From contig CALMEE010000048.1 of the NCBI GenBank assembly GCA_937862885.1, forward strand, positions 1 through 33,233: DNA of 33,233 nucleotides, read 5' to 3'. This document shows positions 25,645 to 33,233 of the stretch, in pieces. Under the pieces are notes generated by a model, which was not told where the DNA came from, did not search any database, and saw only the letters and a program-made list of their open reading frames with translations. Made by a program: the position numbers and the translations under genes. This DNA is from an uncultured Planctomycetaceae bacterium. GTDB taxonomy: Bacteria > Planctomycetota > Planctomycetia > Pirellulales > Pirellulaceae. How positions within the stretch are numbered: the stretch's first letter is position 1; each line of letters begins with the position of its first letter.

Positions 25645-28600
25645 ATGAAGCGTCTTGCAAGGCTATTTTTTGGCTTACTCATCAGCTCCGCAGTCGGCTT
25701 GGCCACCGCAGGCAAATCCGGCGCCAGCGCAATGAATTTTCAAGAGGATCAACCTGCACCAACTCCGGCTAGTAGCGATCAACAACTCGCGCGAAAAGAT
25801 GGAAGAATCGACGGCAACCAACTGGGAGCGTTAAGGTTTCGTTCCATCGGGCCGGCACTCATGTCGGGTCGCATTGCCGATATCGCTATCAACCCTGCCA
25901 ATCCAAACGTCTGGTACGTCGCCGTCGGTTCAGGCAACGTATGGAAGACCGAGAATTCGGGAACAACGTGGACACCGATTTTTGACTCGTATGGATCGTA
26001 CTCGATAGGCTGTATCAGCATCGACCCTAGTAACCTGAGCAATATTTGGGTGGGCACTGGTGAGGATGTGGCGGGGCGACATTGCGGCTTCGGCGATGGG
26101 ATTTATTTCAGCAACGACGGCGGCGCCACATTCAAAAATGTTGGTCTCAAGAATTCGGAACATATCGCAAAAATCGTCGTGCATCCCAACGATTCGAACA
26201 CGATCTTTGTTGCGGCACAAGGGCCGCTATGGTCTTCCGGTGGTGAACGAGGCGTTTACAAGAGCGTTGATGGTGGGAAGAGTTGGCGGCAGGTTTTAAG
26301 CCGTGGCGAATTCACAGGGGCTACCGACGTCGTTATCGATCCGCAGGATCCCAATGTGTTGTATGCGGCACTGTACCAAAAACATCGTACCGTGTGGGCA
26401 CTCATGGCCACCGGACCAGAATCAGGCATCTATAAGTCGCTGGACGGCGGCGAGAATTGGACCGAGTTGACGAACGGAATTCCCGGCGGAAACAAGGGTA
26501 AAATTTCGTTGGCCGTTTCTCCACAGAGATCAGACGTCGTTTACGCCACGATCGAGCAAGAAAATCGCACAGGTGGAATTTACCGCAGCGAGAACGGCGG
26601 AGCAAGTTGGCGAAAAATGAGCGACTATGTTAGTGGTGGCACGGGACCACACTACTATCAAGAGATTTGGTGTGATCCGCATCGCTTCGATTCACTGTAT
26701 CATGCGAATGTTTACCTCGGCCGCAGCGACGACGGCGGCGCAACATTCCAAGGTGTCGACAACAACAATAAACATGTCGATAACCATGCGATTGCATTTC
26801 ATCCACATGATCCGGACACCGTGATTGTTGGCTGCGACGGTGGCATCTACGTATCTCATGATCGCTGCAAGACGTACCGATTCGTAGCCAATTTGCCAGT
26901 GACGCAATTCTATAAAATCGCGATTGATAACGATTTCCCGTTCTACAATGTTGTGGGTGGAACCCAGGATAATTACACCCAATATGGTCCAACCGCCACG
27001 AATCGGATCCAGGGAATTGCCAATGGTGATTGGCGTATGATTATCGGCGGTGATGGTCACGATTGCGCCATTGATCCGGTTGACCCCAACATCATTTATG
27101 GCGAGAGTCAACAAGGTTACTTGCGGCGATACGACCGGCGAACGGGAGAATCGGTCGACATCCGTCCCCAACCAGAAAAGGGAGAGACTGCGCTGCGATT
27201 CAATTGGGATGCGCCCATCGAAATCAGCTTCCATGACCATCAACGACTCTACTTCGGCTCGAAAATGTTGCATCGCAGCGATGATCGAGGAGATAGCTGG
27301 CGGACAATCAGCCCGGATTTGTCCCGGCAACTCAATCGGCTCACGCTCCCCATCATGAATCAGTACTGGGCCATTGGAGACTCGTTTGATCTTTACGCAA
27401 TGAGTGAATACGGCAATATCACCGCTATTGGCGAATCACCGCTGGACGAGAATCTGATTTACGTGGGAACCGACGATGGCCTGATCCAAATCACTGAAGA
27501 CGGAGGTGCGACTTGGCGACGCATCGATTTGATTTCCGGCTTGCCAGAATTCGCATTCGTCAACGATATCAAAGCCTGTCATCACAACGCCGATACCGTC
27601 TTTGTCTGTTTCGATCATCATAAATATGGTGACTATCGCCCGTATTTTATGAAAAGCACAGATCGCGGTACGACATGGAAGATGCTCGTCAATGGCATTC
27701 CTGAGCGGCATCTCTGTTGGCGTGTTATCCAAGACCACGAAATGGCCGACTTGCTCTTTTTGGGCACAGAATTTGGCGTTTTTGCAACGGTCGACGGTGG
27801 TGAAAACTGGTTCAAGTTTTCGCATGGCATGCCGACAATTTCGGTGCGAGATCTGGAAATTCAACGTCGCGAAAACGATTTGGTCGCCGCGACGTTTGGG
27901 CGAGGTATTTACGTCATGAGCGATTACTCTCCACTAAGGGAATTGGATGCCCAACTCTTGGTTGAACAGGATTTTCATCTGTTCCCGGTAAAATCAGCTC
28001 GTCAGTTTCCTCAAGCGGACTTCTTAGGCGGCACCAAAGGGTTTCAAGGTGACGCCTTTTATGTCGCCGAGAACCCGCCATACGGAGCGACCTTTACCTT
28101 CTACAACAAGCACGAGTTTAAGTCGCTAAATCGCAAGCGACTCGATGCAGAAAAGTCCCAAAAAGAGGCGGGTAAACCGGTGCCGTTACCATCAATCGAG
28201 GATCTTTTGAATGAACAATTGGAAATCCAACCACAGCTCGTATTTACGATCCGCGATGATGCGGGAAACATCGTGAGCCGACTTAACTCGGGAGTCTATG
28301 CAGGTTTGCAGCGAATCACCTGGAACCTGTACAACCGCGTCAACACCCAGGTTGCTCCAGGAATCTACACCGTCTCGGTTGACCGCGTTGCGGCTGATGG
28401 CAGTTCAGAGGTTTTGCAAGAGGCTGTTTCTTTCGAGGTCGTCGCGGTGTTCGAACCATCGATGTTAGTGGAGGATCGAAACGAACTCATCGACTACTTT
28501 AACCGGGTTCAAGAGTTCGGCCATCAACTAAGTGCTGCGGAAGGAGCAATGAATGATACCAATCAAAAGCTTGTTCAAATCGAGACGGCATTGCAAACAT

Positions 28601-28947
28601 TCGATGAGCCTCATGAGGACTTATCGTCGCAACTCGTCGCATTGAAGCGGGAATATACAAAGCTGTCCAATGAATTTTTCGGAGATGGTTCGCTAAGGCG
28701 ACAGGTAGGTCATGATGCGCAACCCTCGATTCGCCAACGCTATTATACGGCGTCCAGCTCGAGCTATTCGTTGTCTGCTCCGACACAAACGCATCGCCGT
28801 TCATTTGAAATTGCTCAGGAGATGTACGCCGAAATCTATCCGAAACTATCTGAGTTCGTCGATCAGCGTGTTCCCGAGTTTTTTGAGCAAGCTCGAGAGC
28901 GCGGGCTGCGGCTGCCCGGTGGCAAAATCCCTGAGCCAGCCAAGTAA
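25645..28947 (+). CDS. Large secreted BNR/Asp-box (VPS10/sortilin-like) propeller protein
   Basis: A protein of 1,100 aa. The start is taken at 25645 (or 25639, two residues more): a signal peptide begins there (KRLARLFFGLLISSAVGLATA). The longer frame to 25417 overlaps the sulfatase end and lacks protein-like features. The body is a chain of about ten Asp-box motifs, e.g. TENSGTTW, SNDGGATF, SVDGGKSW, SLDGGENW, SENGGASW, SDDRGDSW, TEDGGATW, STDRGTTW and TVDGGENW, implying one or two beta-propellers over residues 50-760. A beta-sandwich-like segment follows (GVYAGLQRITWNLYNR near 885), then a helical, probably coiled-coil C-terminus. Related planctomycete and acidobacterial proteins are often labelled glycosyl hydrolase, but no enzymatic role is proven. 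Confidence 0.88.
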   Translation: MKRLARLFFGLLISSAVGLATAGKSGASAMNFQEDQPAPTPASSDQQLARKDGRIDGNQLGALRFRSIGPALMSGRIADIAINPANPNVWYVAVGSGNVWKTENSGTTWTPIFDSYGSYSIGCISIDPSNLSNIWVGTGEDVAGRHCGFGDGIYFSNDGGATFKNVGLKNSEHIAKIVVHPNDSNTIFVAAQGPLWSSGGERGVYKSVDGGKSWRQVLSRGEFTGATDVVIDPQDPNVLYAALYQKHRTVWALMATGPESGIYKSLDGGENWTELTNGIPGGNKGKISLAVSPQRSDVVYATIEQENRTGGIYRSENGGASWRKMSDYVSGGTGPHYYQEIWCDPHRFDSLYHANVYLGRSDDGGATFQGVDNNNKHVDNHAIAFHPHDPDTVIVGCDGGIYVSHDRCKTYRFVANLPVTQFYKIAIDNDFPFYNVVGGTQDNYTQYGPTATNRIQGIANGDWRMIIGGDGHDCAIDPVDPNIIYGESQQGYLRRYDRRTGESVDIRPQPEKGETALRFNWDAPIEISFHDHQRLYFGSKMLHRSDDRGDSWRTISPDLSRQLNRLTLPIMNQYWAIGDSFDLYAMSEYGNITAIGESPLDENLIYVGTDDGLIQITEDGGATWRRIDLISGLPEFAFVNDIKACHHNADTVFVCFDHHKYGDYRPYFMKSTDRGTTWKMLVNGIPERHLCWRVIQDHEMADLLFLGTEFGVFATVDGGENWFKFSHGMPTISVRDLEIQRRENDLVAATFGRGIYVMSDYSPLRELDAQLLVEQDFHLFPVKSARQFPQADFLGGTKGFQGDAFYVAENPPYGATFTFYNKHEFKSLNRKRLDAEKSQKEAGKPVPLPSIEDLLNEQLEIQPQLVFTIRDDAGNIVSRLNSGVYAGLQRITWNLYNRVNTQVAPGIYTVSVDRVAADGSSEVLQEAVSFEVVAVFEPSMLVEDRNELIDYFNRVQEFGHQLSAAEGAMNDTNQKLVQIETALQTFDEPHEDLSSQLVALKREYTKLSNEFFGDGSLRRQVGHDAQPSIRQRYYTASSSSYSLSAPTQTHRRSFEIAQEMYAEIYPKLSEFVDQRVPEFFEQARERGLRLPGGKIPEPAK

Positions 28948-29499
28948 CCGACCAACCATGGGAATTTAAATGCTGGAGCGCGACCCAGAAGCCCTTTACG
29001 TTTACGGTTGTAAAGGGCTTCTTCCAGCAAGTTGACCTGACCGACAAAAAGTGTGCCAAGGATTCTAACCCGCTCCGGCTCGACTTCCTATCAAATGATT
29101 TGTTCTATTCAAGTGAATGGGATGAACCAGCCAAAAACAACGCGGTCGTTTGTACACGCCCGTTTCGAAACTGTTACAATGCTCTTGTCGGGTCATTTGC
29201 AGGCAGCGCGATTGAGCACGACTCCACGGCATGAGCATGTGTCCGTGGTTAAGTCACGTGCGTAACAACGTGTAGTCCGTGTGACGCCAACCAGAGACCC
29301 CCAAGTCTATCCCGTCAGTAGTTTAGGGCTGTGCCAAGACAAGGTTTTGGAGTTGCCCGTTGGGGAATTTGACAAAGTTCAGCTGAGTTGGCGGATGTGT
29401 CGTGATGTTCCCTGATGTTCACCAACGCCAATTTCCTTAGGTGTGGCATATTCCCATTGAATCACAATTGCAGCAAGCGGCTAAACGATAACAAGATCG
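28948..29499. other. Intergenic region before priA
   Basis: About 550 bp. It holds the strong hairpin at 28987-29022. TACAAT at 29175-29180 could be a -10 hexamer, but no -35 sits at 17 bp. TTGACA at 29369-29374 has no matching -10. Open frames here lack coding features. Confidence 0.45.
28987..29022 (+). terminator. Strong hairpin after the propeller gene
   Basis: Perfect 13-bp inverted repeat AGAAGCCCTTTAC / GTAAAGGGCTTCT with a 10-nt loop, starting 40 bp beyond the stop. The stem is stable but only TTCC follows, so termination or 3'-end stabilisation are both possible. Confidence 0.65.
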
Positions 29500-31794
29500 A
29501 TGAGTAAACAGGGGCAACTTTTCGACACGACTCCACCTCCATGGATATTGGACGATCAACCGAACCGCGTTGTGGCACGGGTGGTGTTTGCGCAAGCCCC
29601 TTATGGTCCTTACGATTTTTTGGTTCCAGACGAGTTGCAGGAAAAACTCCGTGAAGGCATGCGGGTCATCGTCCCGTTTGGACGAAGTAACCGCAAGCTG
29701 GAAGGCTATTGTTTGCGGATCATACGCAGCGATGCATTTGCTCAAGAGAGTATCCCTTTCCACCGCCTCAAGCCGATCCTAAAAACCATCGACCGAGACG
29801 CGTTGGTGCCGGGAAGCCTGCTCGCGCTGGCAGCGTGGATCAGTCAACACTGGCTTTGCCCGCTGGGCAAGACGATCGAGACAATTATTCCTGCGGGCGT
29901 GCGGTCCAAAGCGAATCTGCGCGACGTCGCCATGGTCGGCCTATCCCAGGAGTTTATCAGCGGTCGCTTGCAAGCGAAACTCAGTCCACTGCATCAACGC
30001 ATCGTTAACTTGCTTCAACAGCGTGGGTCGATGTTGATATCGGATCTGACCAAAGCCGTGCAATGCACTGCAGGTCCAGTGTCTACATTACAAAAACATG
30101 GCGTTTTGATTGCCACAACTCGCACCATCGAAAAGGATGATTTTGCGATTCCCGCGGAAGAAGCGGCTCAGTTAGTCGTTCTCAATGCGGAACAACAGTC
30201 GGCTTTCGACACAATATTCGCGGCCATTCATCAGGCTGAGTTTCAACCGATTTTGTTGCACGGTATTACCGGAAGTGGCAAGACAGAAATTTACATTCGG
30301 GCCATTGAAGAGGTAATTAAATTTGGTCGGCAAGCTATCGTCCTGGTTCCGGAAATCAGTTTGACACCGCAAACTAGACGGCGTTTCCGAGCAAGATTCG
30401 AACGAGTTGCCGTGTTGCATAGCAATTTGACGGGTCCACAACGCGCTTGGCATTGGCGGCAGATCGCACAAGGTAACGTACAGGTTGTCGTGGGTGCACG
30501 AAGCGCGATTTTTGCACCGCTGCCAAAACTTGGATTGGTTGTGATCGACGAAGAACATGACGCCTCGTTCAAGCAGGACAAGTCACCTCGTTATCATGCG
30601 CGAGACGTGGCTGTGTGGAGGGCACAACATGAAAAAATACCGTTGGTGCTTGGGTCCGCAACTCCGGCACTCGAAAGTTGGCAAGCAGCACAGCAGGGTC
30701 GTTTTTCTTATTTGCATCTCGGTCAACGAGTCCTTGATCGGCCACTTCCCCCGGTTAAGATTGTTGATCTGCGATTGCAGAAAATGACGGCGGGAACGCG
30801 GGCTTCGGCCATTAGCCGACCGCTGAACAGTGCCATCCAGCAAGCACTCGACAACGGTTCTCAGGTTATCTTATTGCTTAATCGACGCGGCTATTCGACT
30901 TACGTGCAGTGTGTAACTTGTGGACACGTAGAAGCGTGTGACGAGTGTGCGATTCCGTTGACGCATCACAGAGACAAAGAGCTTGTGATGTGCCACTATT
31001 GCGAATTTAACAAACCGACACCCCTTAGTTGCCCCAGTTGCCATGGTCCAGCCATTCGTTTTTCGGGAATCGGTACGCAGAAATTAGAACAGGAGGTTAA
31101 AGCGCGGTTCCCAGATGCCAAAGTTACGCGCATGGACACAGACACTATGCTTCGACCTGGCAGTCACGAAGCCGCTCTGGCAAGTTTTCACGAGGGCGAA
31201 ACTCACATCTTGCTAGGCACGCAAATGATTGCCAAGGGGCTTGACTTTCCCAATGTAACTCTGGTTGGGGTCATCAATGCCGATACGTCATTGCACTTGC
31301 AGGATTTTCGAGCCGCGGAACGCACGTTTACGATGGTCACGCAGGTTGCCGGGCGAAGCGGTCGAGGGCCAAAAGGTGGAGAGGTGATCGTGCAGACTTT
31401 TTGCCCAGATCATCCCGCGATTGTGGCGGCCGCCAATCATGACTATATCTCATTTTCCACGAAAGAGGTGGAGAATCGCACTGATTTCCATTATCCGCCG
31501 GCGGGACAGTTAGCGCGGGTTGTCGTCAGAGGAGATCAACAGGCATTGGTTGAAGCGTTTGCACAGTCACTCGCCGTACGTGCCCGCTCGCTGGCTACTC
31601 AAGACGAAGTGAAAATCGTTGGACCAGCACCGGCGCCCCTGGGAAAATTGCGGGGGAAGTTTCGCTACCATTTTCTTGCACAAGCCGCACAATATGAGCC
31701 CCTCTATCGTGTCATGGAGCGGCTGTATGCCGAACAAGAAAAGCACGAAGAATTGCAAGTCGTGATCGACATGGATCCCTACGATATGATGTAG
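29500..31794 (+). CDS. priA: Primosomal protein N' (PriA replication-restart helicase)
   Basis: 3'-to-5' DNA helicase that reloads the replisome at stalled forks. The N-terminal DNA-binding domain (1-200) contains APYGPYDFLVPDEL and GMRVIVPFGRS. Walker A GITGSGKT is at 255-262 and DEEHD at 350-354. The zinc module has all eight cysteines (C471, C474, C480, C483, C498, C501, C511, C514). LLGTQMIAKGLDFPNVTLVG and QVAGRSGRG are helicase motifs V and VI. The C-terminal domain ends GPAPAPLGKLRGKFRYHFL and VVIDMDPYDMM. Length (764 aa) is normal and nothing is missing. The ATG lacks a clear Shine-Dalgarno. It is transcribed alone, with a hairpin directly after the stop. Confidence 0.97.
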   Translation: MSKQGQLFDTTPPPWILDDQPNRVVARVVFAQAPYGPYDFLVPDELQEKLREGMRVIVPFGRSNRKLEGYCLRIIRSDAFAQESIPFHRLKPILKTIDRDALVPGSLLALAAWISQHWLCPLGKTIETIIPAGVRSKANLRDVAMVGLSQEFISGRLQAKLSPLHQRIVNLLQQRGSMLISDLTKAVQCTAGPVSTLQKHGVLIATTRTIEKDDFAIPAEEAAQLVVLNAEQQSAFDTIFAAIHQAEFQPILLHGITGSGKTEIYIRAIEEVIKFGRQAIVLVPEISLTPQTRRRFRARFERVAVLHSNLTGPQRAWHWRQIAQGNVQVVVGARSAIFAPLPKLGLVVIDEEHDASFKQDKSPRYHARDVAVWRAQHEKIPLVLGSATPALESWQAAQQGRFSYLHLGQRVLDRPLPPVKIVDLRLQKMTAGTRASAISRPLNSAIQQALDNGSQVILLLNRRGYSTYVQCVTCGHVEACDECAIPLTHHRDKELVMCHYCEFNKPTPLSCPSCHGPAIRFSGIGTQKLEQEVKARFPDAKVTRMDTDTMLRPGSHEAALASFHEGETHILLGTQMIAKGLDFPNVTLVGVINADTSLHLQDFRAAERTFTMVTQVAGRSGRGPKGGEVIVQTFCPDHPAIVAAANHDYISFSTKEVENRTDFHYPPAGQLARVVVRGDQQALVEAFAQSLAVRARSLATQDEVKIVGPAPAPLGKLRGKFRYHFLAQAAQYEPLYRVMERLYAEQEKHEELQVVIDMDPYDMM

Positions 31795-31815
31795 CTTGTT
31801 GATACGATCAACAAG
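31795..31815 (+). terminator. Hairpin immediately after priA
   Basis: Perfect 9-bp inverted repeat CTTGTTGAT / ATCAACAAG with a 3-nt loop, starting at the base after the stop codon. There is no T-run. A second perfect repeat, GTTGTTAT / ATAACAAC, follows at 31833-31850. Confidence 0.45.
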
Positions 31816-31832
31816 ATCGGAGTTCGAGAGGC

Positions 31833-31850
31833 GTTGTTATTGATAACAAC
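31833..31850. repeat. Perfect 8-bp inverted repeat
   Basis: GTTGTTAT-TG-ATAACAAC, an 18-bp inverted repeat with a 2-nt centre. Its short spacer suits a dimeric protein operator at least as well as an RNA hairpin. Function unknown. Confidence 0.4.
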
Positions 31851-31952
31851 GGCCTTCGCACACTTGGTGGCGATTCCTGTTCGCTGCTCTGCCGCAATAG
31901 TACCCGACGCCATCGCAAATTCCATCGTCAATCTGGCCAGCAATCGGGTGGG

Positions 31953-32120
31953 TCAACCAGTAGCGAGGCAATGTGACCACCCAGCCGCACAGCGCTTCTC
32001 AGCAATCGCGACATAGTCCAAGTCACGAGAGAAGAGCATCCGTTCCCATTGAAGAACCAAATCGCTGAAACCATTTAATGTGATCTTGCTCGGCTCGTGC
32101 AAGACTGAAGTAAGCTTCGA
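31953..32120 (-). pseudogene. Possible remnant of a PIN-like toxin gene
   Basis: The minus-strand frame between two stops reads 55 residues with no good start. It contains GFSDLVLQWERMLFSRDLDY, then VAIAEKRCAAGW. The pattern of an acidic pair (DLDY) then IAxxRxxxGW is like DUF5615-type PIN domains of VapC-like toxins. The expected N-terminal half and C-terminal end are missing or frame-shifted. It lies between priA and the GxxExxY gene. Treat as a low-confidence relic; ordinary intergenic sequence is the alternative. Confidence 0.3.
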
Positions 32121-32221
32121 TCACACTGGCTTTGCAGGGGAGTTCATCGAGGTTGGCCTAGTTAATGAAATCTACCACAGTCTTTGTCAATCCGCATTAT
32201 GCTACGTTTTCCACGACTTCA

Positions 32222-32629
32222 TTAGACTGACCTTGCCATCCTCTCAATTTGGATTTGTGGATAATGACCAAAGTTGACTAAAAGCCCCAATTTCATTCCG
32301 GTCGCTTTCAGGTAGTTTAGTAGCTGTGCTTTGTGTTCAGGCGCGATTTCGCGTGTCCCTTTGATTTCCACAATGATTTTGTCATAGCAGATAAAGTCTG
32401 GGACATAAGATTGCAGCAAAGGTTCACCCTTGTATTGCAAGGAGAGTTGTTGCTGAGCAATAAACGGGATGTTCTGCCGTGAAAACTCCTTTGCCAGACA
32501 TTCTTGATATACCGCTTCAAGAAAACCTGGTCCCATTTCTTTGTAAACCTCGAAACAAGCCCCACGAATAGCGTAGCTTTCTCGTTGGTACAAGAATTCA
32601 GTGTCCTTGTGCGTATTCTGCGGCTCCAT
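32222..32629 (-). CDS. GxxExxY-family protein (PD-(D/E)XK nuclease-like fold)
   Basis: A 135-aa protein with the defining motif GFLEAVY (G35, E38, Y41). Downstream, VPDF...VEIKG gives D78, E88 and K90, the arrangement of a PD-(D/E)XK active site. AQLLNYLKATGMKLGLLVNFG (101-121) is the usual C-terminal block. The biological role of the family is unknown. The start is supported by GGAG eight bases upstream. The ribosome-binding site, start codon and first ten or so codons are copied in the tandem 198-bp units that begin here, so the gene's leader is unusual. The protein-specific sequence (from about residue 11) does not match the mini-ORFs in the repeats. Confidence 0.88.
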   Translation of the reverse strand: MEPQNTHKDTEFLYQRESYAIRGACFEVYKEMGPGFLEAVYQECLAKEFSRQNIPFIAQQQLSLQYKGEPLLQSYVPDFICYDKIIVEIKGTREIAPEHKAQLLNYLKATGMKLGLLVNFGHYPQIQIERMARSV

Positions 32630-32704
32630 TAAAGCGTCTCCGGTTGATAGTTTAATTGAAGATTATTGATTGGCCGCGGAAATCGCAGAAGCGCGCAGAA
32701 AGTG

Positions 32705-32827
32705 TTAGGCGTTGTCAGCATGACGTTGCCGTCCTTTCAAATCTGATTTGTGACGAACGAAGAGCGAGATGATTAGTCGTAGCATCTCAATAACTTCAGC
32801 GTCCTTCAGCGTATTCTGCGGCTCCAT
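32705..32827 (-). other. Mini-ORF of repeat unit (40 codons)
   Basis: Begins MEPQNTLKDAEVIEM and stops after RQRHADNA. The GGAG leader matches that of the GxxExxY gene, and the first six residues are identical to it. An identical frame recurs at 33101-33223. Whether it is translated is unknown. Confidence 0.4.
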
Positions 32828-32944
32828 AATAGCGTCTCCGGTTGATTATGTAATTGGAGATTATTGATTGGCCGCGGAAATCGCAGAAGCGCGTAGAAAG
32901 TGTTAGGCGTTGTCGGCATGACGTTGCCATCATTTCAAATCTGA

Positions 32945-33025
32945 TTAGTGACGGACGAAGAACGAGATGATCTGTCGTACCATCTCAATAACTTCAGCGT
33001 CCTTCAGCGTATTCTGCGGCTCCAT
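32945..33025 (-). other. Mini-ORF of the divergent middle unit (26 codons)
   Basis: Same leader and MEPQNTLKDAEVIEM start as its neighbours, but an AAA-to-TAA type change ends it after FFVRH. This shows the frame is not strictly conserved between units. Confidence 0.35.
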
Positions 33026-33100
33026 AATAGCGTCTCCGGTTGATAGTTTAATTGAAGATTATTGATTGGCCGCGGAAATCGCAGAAGCGCGCAGAAAGTG

Positions 33101-33223
33101 TTAGGCGTTGTCAGCATGACGTTGCCGTCCTTTCAAATCTGATTTGTGACGAACGAAGAGCGAGATGATTAGTCGTAGCATCTCAATAACTTCAGCGTCC
33201 TTCAGCGTATTCTGCGGCTCCAT
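33101..33223 (-). other. Mini-ORF of repeat unit (40 codons), second copy
   Basis: Same 40-codon frame as at 32705-32827, within the unit starting at 33010; its start codon lies in the partial fourth unit near the window edge. Same ribosome-binding site context. Confidence 0.35.
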
Positions 33224-33233
33224 AATAGCGTCT

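Larger units (their letters stand above)
32614..33233. repeat. 198-bp tandem repeat array upstream of the GxxExxY gene
   Basis: Units begin at TATTCTGCGGCTCCAT at 32614, 32812, 33010 and 33208, exactly 198 bp apart; the fourth is cut by the window end. The first and third units are identical except for two bases next to the start codon region, while the middle unit differs at about 15 positions, an A-B-A order. Read on the minus strand, each unit supplies GGAG, ATG and the codons for MEPQNT. The first unit's left edge lies inside the GxxExxY coding start. There are no unique spacers, so it is not a CRISPR array. Confidence 0.95.

Noticed and set aside
32614..33233. CRISPR array
   Set aside because: Units are 198 bp and contiguous, with no short repeats separated by unique spacers.
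1..33233. tRNA or rRNA genes
   Set aside because: No T-loop GTTCRA box with matching acceptor stem and no rRNA-like stretch was found by eye; a tRNAscan/Infernal run would settle it.

Overview
The window looks like chromosome of a planctomycete, most likely of the Pirellulales/Pirellulaceae type. The evidence is the gene content: a DUF1549/DUF1553 gene followed by a DUF1501 gene, a secreted sulfatase, a large BNR/VPS10-type secreted protein, a DUF1598-like secreted protein, and an ECF sigma factor with a one-TM partner. Shine-Dalgarno sequences are weak at many starts. I found no tRNA, rRNA, CRISPR array or complete insertion sequence.

Layout. (1) 1-6340, plus strand: csrA with a long C-terminal tail; a 770-bp non-coding stretch carrying a long hairpin; then a compact operon of a PhoH/YbeZ ATPase, a 7TM-HD phosphodiesterase of the PgpH (c-di-AMP) type, YbeY and a CorC/HlyC CBS-domain membrane protein. 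The HD-ybeY and ybeY-corC junctions overlap. (2) 6379-9340, minus strand: a small secreted protein, an ECF sigma factor and a single-TM protein overlapping it by ATGA, with a second copy of the small secreted protein upstream. (3) 9745-11697, plus strand: a HutF-type formimidoylglutamate deiminase and an unidentified small protein. (4) 11779-20172, minus strand: a SLOG-SLATT-type membrane protein, folE, a DUF1598-like secreted protein, a family 4 uracil-DNA glycosylase and a polytopic membrane protein, with long gaps between them. (5) 20617-28947, plus strand: a planctomycete secretome cluster of DUF1549/1553, DUF1501, sulfatase and a 1,100-residue Asp-box propeller protein, closed by a strong hairpin. 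(6) 29500-31794: priA. (7) 31795-33233: a PIN-like gene remnant, a GxxExxY-family gene on the minus strand and, upstream of it, a 198-bp tandem repeat running off the window.

Two items deserve most attention. The first is the protein at 11779-13389, which joins a SLOG-like nucleotide-binding domain to two TM pairs with SLATT-like features. Known families built this way are predicted nucleotide-sensing membrane effectors in conflict systems. The second is the exact 198-bp tandem array upstream of the GxxExxY gene. Each unit copies that gene's ribosome-binding site, start codon and first ten or so codons, so it is a series of mini-ORFs leading into the gene. Less certain but testable are a shared upstream motif in front of the two paralogous secreted proteins, which could be the target of the adjacent ECF sigma factor, and a YbeY whose third metal-ligand histidine is aspartate.
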